Of a stretch of 64,000 nucleotides of DNA, positions 15,633 to 24,843 are shown one piece after another. The notes under the pieces are model-generated. The model did not search any database and had not been told where the DNA came from. It saw nothing but the letters and a program-made list of their open reading frames with translations. The DNA is from VRUE01 sp963715625 (GTDB lineage Bacteria > Actinomycetota > Thermoleophilia > Solirubrobacterales > 70-9): the NCBI GenBank assembly GCA_963715625.1, contig OY970260.1:1984001-2048000 (forward strand). Direction: 5' to 3'. Both the position numbers and the translations under genes were made by a program. Position 1 is the first letter of the stretch. Every line of letters starts with the position of its first letter.

Positions 15633-17069
15633 ATGAAGACGCAAGACGCCGACATCGAGCGGCTTCGCCAGCTTCCTGCCGGGGAGGCGATCGACTTCTT
15701 GGTGAACCAAAAAGAGGATCAGTGGCTCGAGCGGATCAGCGCCCGCACGCAGGCGCGGACGCTGGGCGATTTGATGGTTGGGTTCGCCAACGCCGAGGGT
15801 GGGGTGATCGCGGCGGGAATTCACGACGGAGCCATCGAGGGTCTTGCGGCGTCCAATCGGATCAATGATTGGCGGCAGGCAGCTATGGACTTCACACGTC
15901 CTGCGGTCAGGCACAGCTTCCAGCTCTTGCCCTGCGTCAACGCGAAGGGAGAGGAAGATCAGATCGCCGTGATCGAGATAGAGGCCAGTCAGCGGGTGCA
16001 TGAGACCGCCAAGGGGGAGACATACCTTCGAATCGGGGATGAGAATCGCAAGCTTGGGCTGACCGAGACTCAAGGGCTTCGCTACGACAAGGGCGAGTCG
16101 ACCTACGACGCAACGGCAGTCGAGGGCAGTGGGCTAGACGACCTAGACGAGCGCTTGCTCGATCAGTACCTAGGGGGCGTGAAGGCCAGCGTCGGAAAAG
16201 AGATCGCTTTGAAGGCGCGGGGCCTAGCCGCGGAACGAGATGGAGAACTGAATCTCACCGTTGCCGGGCTGATGGTGCTTGGCAAGCACCCCCAGGAGCA
16301 CTTTCCGGAGGCCTTCATGCGGATCTTGAGATACCAGGGGTCATCTCGCCAGACCGGGGCTCGCGCGAACGTCCTCTACGACCGGAGACTGGAAGGCCCT
16401 ATTCCCGCCCAGATTGAGGCAGCTCGTCGGGAGATAAGCGGAAGCCTGCCGACGGCAATCCAGCTTGGCGAGGGGGGTCGTTTCCACCGCCGAAGGACGA
16501 TTCCCGACTTTGCCTGGCTGGAGGCCATAGTCAACGCGGCAACGCATCGTTCCTACAGCATCTCTGGGGACCACGTCCGCGTCGAGGTGTTTGAGGATCG
16601 CCTAGGCGTTGAGAGTCCAGGGCGGCTGCCCGGGCTCGTGAGGCTGGACAACATCAGGTCGAGCCGCTTTGCTCGGAATCCCCGTATCGCGCGGGCGATG
16701 AGCGATCTGGGATTTGGCAGAGAGCTTGGCGAGGGAGTTGACCGCATGTTCGAGGAGATGCACCGGGTCGGTCTTCCTGACCCTGTCTATGAGGAGCGAC
16801 CAGCGTCTGTTCAGGTGACGCTGTTGGCAGATGCCCTCGCTGGCCGGATTCTCGAATCCTTGCCGTCTGGCTCCGAGCGCTTCGTTGAGTTCCTCAGCCG
16901 CAGCGACCGCGTGACCACAACCCAAGCAGTTAACCTACTGGGCCTTTCCCGCCCTACGGTCTTGAAGTATCTGCACGACCTTAGAAAGCAGGGTCTGATC
17001 GAGCACGTGGGAACTTCTTTGAAGGATCCACGCGGGTACTGGCGGCTGCACCGAGACCTGTCCCGGTAG
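15633..17069 (+). CDS. AlbA_2/Schlafen-domain, RecG-C-like ATP-binding regulator
   Basis: 478-aa protein of the family annotated as AlbA_2-domain or helix-turn-helix ATP-binding regulators. Residues about 15-150 are the Slfn AlbA_2 domain (DFLVNQKEDQWLERISAR, MVGFANAEGGVIAAGI); about 290-380 the HATPase_c_4-like part (AWLEAIVNAATHRSYSISGD and FGRELGEGVDRMFEEM); the C-terminus is a winged helix (VTTTQAVNLLGLSRPTVLKY). Such genes are common in accessory islands, with roles unclear (regulation or defence). It sits in opposite orientation inside the SUF gene set, 7 bp from the sufS stop, in DNA poorer in GC than its neighbours, so it is probably acquired. The IS66 element landed just upstream. 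Confidence 0.88.
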   Translation: MKTQDADIERLRQLPAGEAIDFLVNQKEDQWLERISARTQARTLGDLMVGFANAEGGVIAAGIHDGAIEGLAASNRINDWRQAAMDFTRPAVRHSFQLLPCVNAKGEEDQIAVIEIEASQRVHETAKGETYLRIGDENRKLGLTETQGLRYDKGESTYDATAVEGSGLDDLDERLLDQYLGGVKASVGKEIALKARGLAAERDGELNLTVAGLMVLGKHPQEHFPEAFMRILRYQGSSRQTGARANVLYDRRLEGPIPAQIEAARREISGSLPTAIQLGEGGRFHRRRTIPDFAWLEAIVNAATHRSYSISGDHVRVEVFEDRLGVESPGRLPGLVRLDNIRSSRFARNPRIARAMSDLGFGRELGEGVDRMFEEMHRVGLPDPVYEERPASVQVTLLADALAGRILESLPSGSERFVEFLSRSDRVTTTQAVNLLGLSRPTVLKYLHDLRKQGLIEHVGTSLKDPRGYWRLHRDLSR

Positions 17070-17076
17070 CCCGCCT

Positions 17077-18336
17077 CTAGAGGCCAAACACGCGCCGCGC
17101 GTCGTGCAGGCCCTCGACCAGGCGGTCGATCTCCTCGGTGGTCGTGTAGACGCCGAAGCTGGCGCGGGCAGTGGCGGGCACCCCGAGCCGGTCCATCAGC
17201 GGCTGGGCGCAGTGATGGCCGGCGCGCACGGCGACGCCGTGGCGGTCGAGAATCTCGGAGACGTCGTGGGCGTGGACGCCCTCCAGCTCGAAGGAGACCG
17301 GGCCGATTCGCTCCGGGCCGGCCGGCGGGCCGAAGAGCCGCAGGCCCGGCACTGCGGTCAGCTGCTCCAGCGCGTAGGCGGTGATGTCGCGCTCGTGCTC
17401 GCGCACCGCCTCCATCCCCAGCCCGTCGAGCCAGCGCAGCGCCGAGGCCATCCCGATCGCCTGGGCGATCGCCGGCGTCCCGGCCTCGAAGCGCGCCGGC
17501 GGGTCGGCGTAGGTCGTGCCCTCCTTCGTCACCTTGCGGATCATCGAGCCGCCGCCGAGGAAGGGCGGCATCGCCCGCAGCAGGTCGAGCCGCGCCCAGA
17601 GCGCCCCGATCCCGGTCGGCGCGTAGAGCTTGTGCCCGGTGACGGCGTAGAAGTCGACCCCCAGCGCGCCGACGTCGACCGGCAGCTTCGGCGCCGCCTG
17701 GGCGCCGTCGGCCAAGACCAGCGCCCCCGCCTCGTGCGCCAGCCGCGAGATCTCGGCCAGCGGGGTCTCGGTACCCAGCACGTTGGAGACGTGGGTGACG
17801 GCGACGAGCTTCGGCCCACACTCCAGCAGGGTCGCGTAGGCGTCCATGTCGAGCAGCCCGTCCTCGCCGACCGGCACCCAATCGATCTCCGCACCAGCCC
17901 GCTCGGCCAGCTGCTGCCAGGGAACGATGTTGGAGTGGTGCTCCATCTCGGTCAGCACGATGCGGTCGCCCTCGCCGACGTTGGCGTCGCCCCAGGCCCG
18001 CGCCACCAGGTTGATCGCCTCGGTCGCGTTGCGAACGAAGACGACCTCGCGCCGGTCGGCGGCGCCGAGGTGGTCTGCGACAGTCGCCCGGGCGCCCTCG
18101 TAGGCCGCCGTCGCCTCGGCCGAGAGCGTGTGCGAGCCGCGATGGACGTTGGAGTGATGGGAGCGCTCGTAGCGGTCGACCGCCTGGATCGAGGCCAGCA
18201 CCCGCTGGGCGCTGGCGCCGCTGTCGAGGTAGGCGACCGGGCGCCCGTGGATCTCCCGCTCCAGCGCGGGAAAGGCGGCGCGGACCTTCTCGATCGGGAA
18301 CGGGGGAGAGGAGCGCTTGGTCGTCGTCTGCTCCAT
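17077..18336 (-). CDS. sufS: Cysteine desulfurase SufS
   Basis: 419-aa PLP enzyme that removes sulfur from cysteine and hands it to SufU. The PLP lysine is in AVTGHKLYAPTGIG (about residue 234), the substrate histidine region reads EMEHHSNIVPW, and the persulfide cysteine lies in VRAGHHCAQPLMDRLG (about 375). The short active-site loop and class II features are SufS-like. It starts 10 bp after sufC. Its natural downstream partner sufU is now 3.2 kb away because of inserted DNA. Confidence 0.96.
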   Translation of the reverse strand: MEQTTTKRSSPPFPIEKVRAAFPALEREIHGRPVAYLDSGASAQRVLASIQAVDRYERSHHSNVHRGSHTLSAEATAAYEGARATVADHLGAADRREVVFVRNATEAINLVARAWGDANVGEGDRIVLTEMEHHSNIVPWQQLAERAGAEIDWVPVGEDGLLDMDAYATLLECGPKLVAVTHVSNVLGTETPLAEISRLAHEAGALVLADGAQAAPKLPVDVGALGVDFYAVTGHKLYAPTGIGALWARLDLLRAMPPFLGGGSMIRKVTKEGTTYADPPARFEAGTPAIAQAIGMASALRWLDGLGMEAVREHERDITAYALEQLTAVPGLRLFGPPAGPERIGPVSFELEGVHAHDVSEILDRHGVAVRAGHHCAQPLMDRLGVPATARASFGVYTTTEEIDRLVEGLHDARRVFGL

Positions 18337-18346
18337 CGGCCCGGTT

Positions 18347-19117
<771 letters not shown>

Positions 19118-19152
19118 TTTCACTCCGTTTCTGGTTTTGGAAGGTCTGTCCG

Positions 19153-19629
19153 TCAGGCGGCCGTGCCGACCGGAGCCCGGCGCTCGCCGCGGGCGCCGGG
19201 GCCGGCGAACTCGACCAGCTCGGCCAGCGTCGTGCCCGACAGGGCTTTGGTGACGCCGCCCTGCACGCGTGTCCACAGCAGCTTGGTCGCGCAGGCCCGG
19301 TCGCCGTCGTCCTCGTGCGAGCAGAGCACTTTTCCGTCGGGCGAGTCGTGGAAGCACTCCATCGGGGCGATCTGCCCTTCCAGCGCCTCGACGACGGCGT
19401 CCATCGTGATCTCCTCTGCCGGCTTGGCCAGGCGGTAGCCGCCGTGGGCCCCCCGGGTCGAGGTGACCAGCCCCGCCTTGCGCAGCTTCGCCACCAGGTG
19501 CTCGAGGTAGGAGAGCGGCAGCCGCTCGGCCTCGGCGACGGCACTGAGCGAGATCGGCATCGAGCCGGGCTGGCGGCCCAGCTCCACCATCAGGCGGACG
19601 CCGTACTCGGCTTTGGTCGAGAACAACAT
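19153..19629 (-). CDS. Rrf2/IscR-type Fe-S-sensing repressor of the SUF genes
   Basis: 158-aa Rrf2-family winged-helix regulator. The DNA-binding part is MLFSTKAEYGVRLMVELGRQ through LRKAGLVTSTRGAHGGYRLA. Three cysteines follow (MECFHDS, VLCSHED, RACATKL) at the place where IscR binds [2Fe-2S], though the spacing is wider than in IscR. It heads the sufC-sufS transcript and is preceded by an IscR-type-1-like operator, so autoregulated control of Fe-S assembly by cluster status is likely. Confidence 0.92.
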   Translation of the reverse strand: MLFSTKAEYGVRLMVELGRQPGSMPISLSAVAEAERLPLSYLEHLVAKLRKAGLVTSTRGAHGGYRLAKPAEEITMDAVVEALEGQIAPMECFHDSPDGKVLCSHEDDGDRACATKLLWTRVQGGVTKALSGTTLAELVEFAGPGARGERRAPVGTAA

Positions 19630-19634
19630 GAGCC

Positions 19635-19661
19635 TAAATCCTACTGAAGCAGTCGGTTATA
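19635..19661 (-). promoter_or_regulatory. IscR type-1-like operator and -10 of rrf2-sufCS
   Basis: Read on the minus strand the site is ATAACCGACTG-CTT-CAGTAGGATTTA: arms CCGACTG and CAGTAGG form an inverted repeat with one mismatch, matching the layout of the IscR type 1 consensus (ATA..YGACT...AGTCR..). TATAAC (19656-19661) fits a -10 element and overlaps the operator, as expected for repression. It lies 6 bp upstream of the rrf2 start codon. Confidence 0.65.
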
Positions 19662-19675
19662 CCGTCGCGCCAGGC

Positions 19676-20305
19676 TCAGGGCTCGATCAGGCCGCGGCGG
19701 ATCGCGTAGCGCACCAGCTCGACCCGGTCGCGCATGCCGAGCTTGCGCATCGCGTTGGCGCGGTGGTTCTCGACCGTCTTCTCGGAGAGGTGCAGGATCT
19801 CGGCGATCTGCCTCGTCGTGTTGGCCTCGGCGACCAGCTTGACGATCTCCTCCTCGCGCGGCGTCAGCTCCTCCTCGCCGCTGGACCCCCGCTCGAGCAC
19901 ATCCTTGATCAGCGTCCGCTGCGCCTCCGGGGTGAGGAACGGCTCGCCGCGCTCGACCGCCCGGATCGCCTCCAGCAGGTCGGTGTCGGCCTGCGCCTTC
20001 AGCACGTAGCCGGAGGCCCCGGCCTTGAGCGCCTCGAAGAGGTAGCGCTCGTCGTCGTGCATGGAGAGGATCAGCACCGAGATCTCCGGGGCCTGGCGCT
20101 TGATCTCGCGCGTCGCCTGCAAGCCCGTCAGCTTCGGCATCTTCACGTCGAGGATCGCCAGGTCGGGACGCTCGCGCAGCGCCAGCTCGCGCGCCTCGGC
20201 GCCGTCGGCGGCCTCCGCCACCACCTCGATGTCCGGCTGTCGCTCCAGCAGCAGCCGGATCCCGGACCGGACGATGCCGTGGTCGTCTGCGATCAGCACG
20301 CGCAC
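19676..20305 (-). CDS. NarL/FixJ-family response regulator
   Basis: 209-aa two-domain regulator. The receiver domain (about 1-120) has the acidic pair in VLIADDHGIVRSG, the phosphoacceptor Asp in LAILDVKMPKLTG and the conserved Lys in GYVLKAQAD. A LuxR-type HTH follows (TPREEEIVKLVAEANTTRQI, AEILHLSEKTVENHRANAMR). The GTG at 20305 starts the receiver exactly; longer frames run through the palindromic repeat and are not credible. It is encoded downstream of its kinase, 89 bp away. Confidence 0.94.
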   Translation of the reverse strand: MRVLIADDHGIVRSGIRLLLERQPDIEVVAEAADGAEARELALRERPDLAILDVKMPKLTGLQATREIKRQAPEISVLILSMHDDERYLFEALKAGASGYVLKAQADTDLLEAIRAVERGEPFLTPEAQRTLIKDVLERGSSGEEELTPREEEIVKLVAEANTTRQIAEILHLSEKTVENHRANAMRKLGMRDRVELVRYAIRRGLIEP

Positions 20306-20317
20306 ACCCGCCAGGCT

Positions 20318-20378
20318 AACCCCCTTCCGGTGCGCTTTATGTGGGCATAGGTGGCATAAAGCGCACCGGAAGGGGGTT
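20318..20378. repeat. Intergenic palindromic repeat, copy 3 (24-bp arms)
   Basis: Positions 20318-20341 are the perfect reverse complement of 20355-20378 (24 bp each, 13-nt loop); the core is CTTCCGGTGCGCTTTATG. It lies between the histidine kinase stop and the response regulator start, on their presumed common transcript. As RNA it would form a very stable hairpin that could reduce read-through or stabilise the upstream message. Confidence 0.88.
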
Positions 20379-20394
20379 GCAGGCACCGGAACGG

Positions 20395-21255
20395 CTAGCC
20401 GGGGACGGTGAGGCGGACGGTGGTGCCGTGGCCGGGTCGCGATTCGATCGTCAGCTCGCCGCCGATCAGCAGCGCCCGCTCCCGCATCCCCGCGATCCCC
20501 AGGCCGCCCTCGGACTCGTCGAAGGCGAAGCCGCGCCCGTCGTCGGCGACCTCGAGCGTCACCCCACCGTCCTGGCGGCGCCGCAGCAGCACGGAGATCC
20601 GCTCGGCGCCGCTGTGCCGGGCGGCGTTGGAGACGGCCTCCTGGGCGACCCGGTAGACGACGAGCTGGGCGTCGTCGGCAAGGTCGGAGAAGTCGCCCTC
20701 GGCCGCGAACCCGGCCTCGATCTCACCGCGGCCCAGCTGCTCGACCTGACCCGCCGTCGCCGCCGCGAGGCCGAGGTCGTCGAGCGCCGTGGGCCGCAGC
20801 TGGCGCGCCAGCGAGAGCAGCTCGCGCATCGCCTGGTTGGCCAGCGCCTTGGTCTCCGCCAGCTCCGGCTCCAGCTCGGGTGGCGCCGCCTCGCGGACCG
20901 CCTCGAGCCGCAGCAGCAGCCCGGTCAGCGACTGGTTGACCTCGTCGTGGAGGTCGCGGGCGACACGGGCTCGCTCCTCCTCCTGGGCGGCAAGCGCCGC
21001 GCTGCCGGCCCGTCGCCGCTCGGCCTCGAGCCGCTCCATCATCCGCAGGAAGGCGAGCTCGATCCGCTCCACCTCCTCGGTCTCGCCGACCCCGTCGATC
21101 GAGCGGGGGAGGACCGGGCCGGGCCGGCTCAGGTCGACCTTCTCCATCTCCTCGATCAGGCGCTCGAGCGGGGCGCGACGGCGCCGCATCGCGAACAGGC
21201 TGATCGCCAGGCCGACGGTCAGGCCGACGAGCAGGGCGAGCGCGACGGCGGTCAT
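20395..21255 (-). CDS. NarL-partner type sensor histidine kinase
   Basis: 286 aa. One N-terminal membrane helix (VALALLVGLTVGLAISLFAM) is followed by a HAMP-like linker, the HisKA_3 dimerisation domain with the phospho-histidine in ERARVARDLHDEVNQSLTGL, and an HATPase domain (QEAVSNAARHSGAERI, VADDGRGF, GGLGIAGMRERALLIGGELT). There is no extracellular sensor domain, so it probably senses a membrane or cytosolic signal. The ATG at 21255 places the helix at the N-terminus. It works with the response regulator downstream. Confidence 0.9.
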   Translation of the reverse strand: MTAVALALLVGLTVGLAISLFAMRRRRAPLERLIEEMEKVDLSRPGPVLPRSIDGVGETEEVERIELAFLRMMERLEAERRRAGSAALAAQEEERARVARDLHDEVNQSLTGLLLRLEAVREAAPPELEPELAETKALANQAMRELLSLARQLRPTALDDLGLAAATAGQVEQLGRGEIEAGFAAEGDFSDLADDAQLVVYRVAQEAVSNAARHSGAERISVLLRRRQDGGVTLEVADDGRGFAFDESEGGLGIAGMRERALLIGGELTIESRPGHGTTVRLTVPG

Positions 21256-21404
21256 CTTGAGGCTGTCCGTTCCACCTGGCAAGCCTAAGGACTGGGTGAG
21301 GACTGGGTGCCAGCCCCGGTCGGGACAGGGGTTGGCACCTATGGCGGGAATACCGCGCAAAGGCCATACTGGAACGGCAAACCGACCCGAGGAGCAATCA
21401 CGCG

Positions 21405-22265
21405 ATGACCACCACCAAGCAGTCCACCTGGGGCGCGACCCTGCGCACGACGATCCTCCTTGCCTCCCTCTCCGGCCTCCTGGTCGTCATCGGCGCCCTG
21501 ATCGGCGGCCCCAGCACCGCCGCCATCTTCCTCGGGATCGCCCTGCTGATGAACCTCGGCTCCTACTTCTTCAGCGACAAATTGGCGCTGAAGATGAGCC
21601 GCGCCGAGCCGATCGAGGAGTCCGAGGCGCCGCGGCTCTACCAGATCGTGCGCGAACTGACGACCCGGGCCGACCTGCCGATGCCGCGCCTCTACATGAT
21701 CCCCCAGGACCAGCCCAACGCCTTCGCCACCGGCCGCAACCCGCAGCACGCCGCGGTCGCGGTCACCCGCGGGATCACCAAGCTCCTCTCCGAGGACGAG
21801 CTGCGGGGCGTGCTCGCGCACGAGCTCGCGCACGTCAAGCATCGCGACATCCTGATCCAGTCGGTCGCCTCGGCGATCGGCGCCGCGATCACCTACCTCG
21901 CCTACATGCTGATGTGGTTCGGCAGCGACGACGAGTCGCCGCTCAGCCTCGTCGCCTCGCTCGCCCTGGTGCTGCTGGCGCCGATCGCGGCGAGCATCAT
22001 CCAGCTCTCGATCTCGCGCCAGCGCGAGTACGCGGCGGACGCCGGCGGGGCCGAGATCTGCGGCAACCCCGAGTCCCTCGCCAGCGCCCTGCTGCGCCTC
22101 GAGCAGGGGGCGGCGGCGATGCCGATGCAGGTCAACCAGGCGGCGGAGCCCCTCTACATCGTCAAGCCCTTCTCCAGCAAGGGCATCGCCGGCCTCTTCT
22201 CGACCCACCCCCCGATCGAGGAGCGGGTCAAGAGGCTGCGCCAGATGCGCCCCAGCCTGGGCTGA
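21405..22265 (+). CDS. htpX: HtpX-type membrane zinc metalloprotease (M48B)
   Basis: 286-aa membrane protease that degrades misfolded membrane proteins. Two N-terminal helices (TTILLASLSGLLVVIGALIG, AAIFLGIALLMNLGSYFF) are followed by the catalytic HExxH in GVLAHELAHVKHRDI (about 142), two more helices, and the third zinc ligand region REYAADAGGAE. The C-terminal FSTHPPIEERVKRLRQM is typical. It diverges from the two-component genes, leaving open the possibility that they control it. Confidence 0.95.
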   Translation: MTTTKQSTWGATLRTTILLASLSGLLVVIGALIGGPSTAAIFLGIALLMNLGSYFFSDKLALKMSRAEPIEESEAPRLYQIVRELTTRADLPMPRLYMIPQDQPNAFATGRNPQHAAVAVTRGITKLLSEDELRGVLAHELAHVKHRDILIQSVASAIGAAITYLAYMLMWFGSDDESPLSLVASLALVLLAPIAASIIQLSISRQREYAADAGGAEICGNPESLASALLRLEQGAAAMPMQVNQAAEPLYIVKPFSSKGIAGLFSTHPPIEERVKRLRQMRPSLG

Positions 22266-22294
22266 TCGCCCTCGCTGTCACCGGCGGGCCTACC

Positions 22295-22362
22295 ATTTGC
22301 AGGCCTACTTCCTGTAAATCATCCATTTCGTGGATGTAAATCGGCCATTTAGTGGTTAAAAT
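22295..22362 (+). promoter_or_regulatory. Promoter with three palindromic sites before the AAA_14 gene
   Basis: An inverted repeat ATTTGCAGG/CCTGTAAAT (22295-22303, 22311-22319) is followed by CCATTTCGTGG (22323-22333) and CCATTTAGTGG (22345-22355), two near-identical short palindromes exactly 22 bp apart. TAAAAT (22357-22362) is a -10 element with the ATG six bases later, so the message should be leaderless. The spacing of about two helical turns suggests cooperative repressor sites. Confidence 0.55.
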
Positions 22363-22368
22363 ACAGAG

Positions 22369-23601
22369 ATGCTTGAGCGGCACCTCATGGCTGACCTGAG
22401 TCAAACTCTGGGCGATACGCCGGTGACGATGCTCGTCGGCCCCCGCCAGAGCGGCAAGAGCACTCTGGCGCAATCGCTCGCACGACGGCTGGGGGACACT
22501 CGCTATCGCACCCTGGACGATGGGATCACGCTCGCGGCAGCGCGAGAAGACCCGGCGAGCTTCGTCGACGATCGGGCGCAAACGCTGATCGTCGACGAGG
22601 TCCAGCGGGCACCCGACCTACTGCGAGAGATCAAGGCGAGCGTGGACCGCGATCGGCGTCCCGGACGGTTCGTGCTGACCGGTTCCGCCGACGTGCTGAC
22701 GCTCCCACGCGTTGCCGAGGCGCTGGCCGGACGGATGGAGGTCTTGCGGCTTTGGCCCCTTTCCCAGGGAGAGATAGAGGGCCACCGGGAGGCGTTCGTT
22801 GACGCACTGCTGGCCGACGAGGTCGAGACGCTCGCCACTCAGGCCGTCCCCCTGTCGAAAGACGATCTGCGGGCCAGGATCTCGGCCGGGGGCTTCCCCG
22901 AGGCAGTCGCCCGCAGCGGCGCCCGGCGCGGGCGGTGGTTTGACAGCTACCTGAAGACGGTGCTGCAGCGCGAGGTGCGGGACCTGGCCAACGTGGCCGG
23001 CTTTTCCGACCTGCCGCGACTCATCATGCTTTTGGCTTCGCGGGCAACCGGGCTGGTCAATTACGCCGGCATCTCGCGCGACCTCGGCATGCCGCAGACG
23101 ACCCTGAAGCGGTACCTCGCCCTGCTGGAGACGACCTTTCTCGTCCACACCGTCCCGGCCTGGTTTCGCAACATCGGCAAGCGACTGATCAAGTCGCCGA
23201 AGCTGATCCTGTCCGACGCCGGCCTCCTCGCCCACCTGCTCGGAGGCGCGGACGGGACCGAGCGCGCGTTCGGGGCCCTGCTGGAGAACTTCGTGCTGAC
23301 CGAAATCATCAAGCAGGCGAACGTGAGCGCTGCACGCCCGGCCGTTCTCCACTACCGAACCTCCGACGGGCTGGAGGTGGATGCAGTGGTCGAGTCGCGC
23401 GGGGGTCGGGTATGCGGCGTCGAGGTCAAGGCGGCCGCCACCCTCGTCCCTCGAGATTCGCGCGGCTTGCGAAACCTCGCGACAGCGCTCGGCGACGGCT
23501 TCGGCACGGGCGTCATCCTCCATATGGGCCGCGAGGCAGCGCAGCTCGACCCGAAGATCTGGGCGCTGCCGATCTCTGCCCTATGGACTGGGAGGCAGTG
23601 A
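22369..23601 (+). CDS. AAA_14/DUF4143 ATP-binding protein
   Basis: 410-aa protein of the widespread AAA_14-DUF4143 family. Walker A is VGPRQSGKSTLAQ (about residue 28), Walker B TLIVDEVQRAPDLL, sensor region FVLTGSADVLTL. The C-terminal DUF4143 domain has DAGLLAHLLGG and the nuclease-like segment DGLEVDAVVESRGGRVCGVE then VKAA (D-ExK-like). The family is mobile and its role is not established; some members behave like accessory or defence ATPases. It stands alone between htpX and the cysteine genes. Confidence 0.92.
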   Translation: MLERHLMADLSQTLGDTPVTMLVGPRQSGKSTLAQSLARRLGDTRYRTLDDGITLAAAREDPASFVDDRAQTLIVDEVQRAPDLLREIKASVDRDRRPGRFVLTGSADVLTLPRVAEALAGRMEVLRLWPLSQGEIEGHREAFVDALLADEVETLATQAVPLSKDDLRARISAGGFPEAVARSGARRGRWFDSYLKTVLQREVRDLANVAGFSDLPRLIMLLASRATGLVNYAGISRDLGMPQTTLKRYLALLETTFLVHTVPAWFRNIGKRLIKSPKLILSDAGLLAHLLGGADGTERAFGALLENFVLTEIIKQANVSAARPAVLHYRTSDGLEVDAVVESRGGRVCGVEVKAAATLVPRDSRGLRNLATALGDGFGTGVILHMGREAAQLDPKIWALPISALWTGRQ

Positions 23602-23610
23602 TCCCCAGGC

Positions 23611-23629
23611 GCTATACTTTTTGAAGTAA
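23611..23629 (+). promoter_or_regulatory. Shared 19-bp promoter/operator motif, copy 1
   Basis: GCTATACTTTTTGAAGTAA contains a -10 element (TATACT) overlapped by the palindrome TACTT-TTTG-AAGTA. The identical 19 bases occur at 26449-26467 upstream of cysM. It lies 35 bp before the rhodanese-ThiF gene. The same regulator probably binds both; which one is unknown. Confidence 0.7.
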
Positions 23630-23664
23630 AGCCTGATCGGGATTAAGGTATTTAAAGGAAGAGC

Positions 23665-24825
23665 ATGGCGACCGAGGCAACCACCAAGCAGCAGGTCGAG
23701 GAGGTCGAGCCTTTCGAGGCGGCGCAGGAGATCGAGGGCGGCGACGTCGTCCTGATCGACACGCGCGAGCCGCACGAGTTCCAGGAGGCCCGGATCGAGG
23801 GCGGCAAGCTGGTGCCACCCGGCCTCCTCGCCGACGAGATTGCCGGCGCCGCGCCGGACCGCTCGGCGCGCACGATCCTCTACTGCCGCAGCGGCAACCG
23901 CTCCTACAAGGCGGCCGAGCAGATGGAAGCGCTCGGCTACACCGACGTCGCCTCGATGGCCGGCGGCATCCTCGCCTGGCAGGAGCAGGGGCTGCCGGTG
24001 GTCGCGACCGAGGGGATGAGCGCCGAGCAGCGCGACCGCTACTCGCGCCACACGCTGCTGCCAGAGGTCGGGGTCGAGGGCCAGCTGAAGATGCTGAACG
24101 CCAAGGTGCTGCTGCTCGGCGCCGGCGGGCTCGGCGCGCCGACCGCGCTCTACCTCGCCGCAGCCGGCATCGGCACGATCGGGCTGGTCGACGACGACGT
24201 GGTCGACGCCTCCAACCTGCAGCGCCAGGTGATCCACAACACCGAGCGAATCGGCGTGCCGAAGACCGAGTCGGCGCGGCTGACGATCGAGGCGCTCAAC
24301 CCCGACGTGAAGGTGATCGAGCACCGCACTCGCCTCGACGCCGAGAACATCCTCGAGATCATCGAGGACTACGACGTGATCGTCGACGGGGCCGACAACT
24401 TCCCCACCCGCTACCTGCTCAACGACGCCTCGGTGCGGTTGCGCAAGCCGGTGGTCTCGGCCTCGATCCTCAGCTTCGACGGGCAGATCTCGACCTTCGT
24501 CCCCTTCGAGGGGCCCTGCTACCGCTGCCTCTACCCGACGCCGCCGCCGGCCGAGCTGGCGCCGAGCTGCTCCGCCAACGGGGTGCTCGGCGTGATGGCG
24601 GGGACGATGGGAACGCTGCAGGCGAACGAGGTGCTGAAGCTCGCGATCGGCATCGGCGAGCCGCTGGTCGGCCGGCTGCTCCTCTACGAGGCCCTCGGCA
24701 CCCGCTTCACCGAGCTCAAGGTGCGGCGCGACCCCGAGTGCCCGATCTGCGGCCCCGGTGCGGCCGAGATCCCCGAGTCCGAGATGGGCAAGTTCCCCGA
24801 CTACGACGCTTTCTGCGCCGGCTAG
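23665..24825 (+). CDS. Rhodanese-ThiF/MoeB sulfur carrier-activating enzyme (MoeZ-like, reversed domains)
   Basis: 386 aa. Residues about 18-112 are a rhodanese domain with active Cys in LYCRSGNRSYKAA; residues about 125-370 are an E1-like ThiF/MoeB adenylyltransferase with the nucleotide loop LLGAGGLGAPTALYLAAAGI, the DDDVVDASNLQRQ segment and two zinc CxxC pairs (CYRCLYP, CPICGPG). The protein should adenylate CysO's C-terminus and load sulfur onto it. Mycobacterial MoeZ has the rhodanese at the C-terminus; here it is at the N-terminus. It has an AAGGA ribosome site and is followed 18 bp later by cysO. Confidence 0.93.
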   Translation: MATEATTKQQVEEVEPFEAAQEIEGGDVVLIDTREPHEFQEARIEGGKLVPPGLLADEIAGAAPDRSARTILYCRSGNRSYKAAEQMEALGYTDVASMAGGILAWQEQGLPVVATEGMSAEQRDRYSRHTLLPEVGVEGQLKMLNAKVLLLGAGGLGAPTALYLAAAGIGTIGLVDDDVVDASNLQRQVIHNTERIGVPKTESARLTIEALNPDVKVIEHRTRLDAENILEIIEDYDVIVDGADNFPTRYLLNDASVRLRKPVVSASILSFDGQISTFVPFEGPCYRCLYPTPPPAELAPSCSANGVLGVMAGTMGTLQANEVLKLAIGIGEPLVGRLLLYEALGTRFTELKVRRDPECPICGPGAAEIPESEMGKFPDYDAFCAG

Positions 24826-24843
24826 CCGGTAGCTTTCTGCCCG

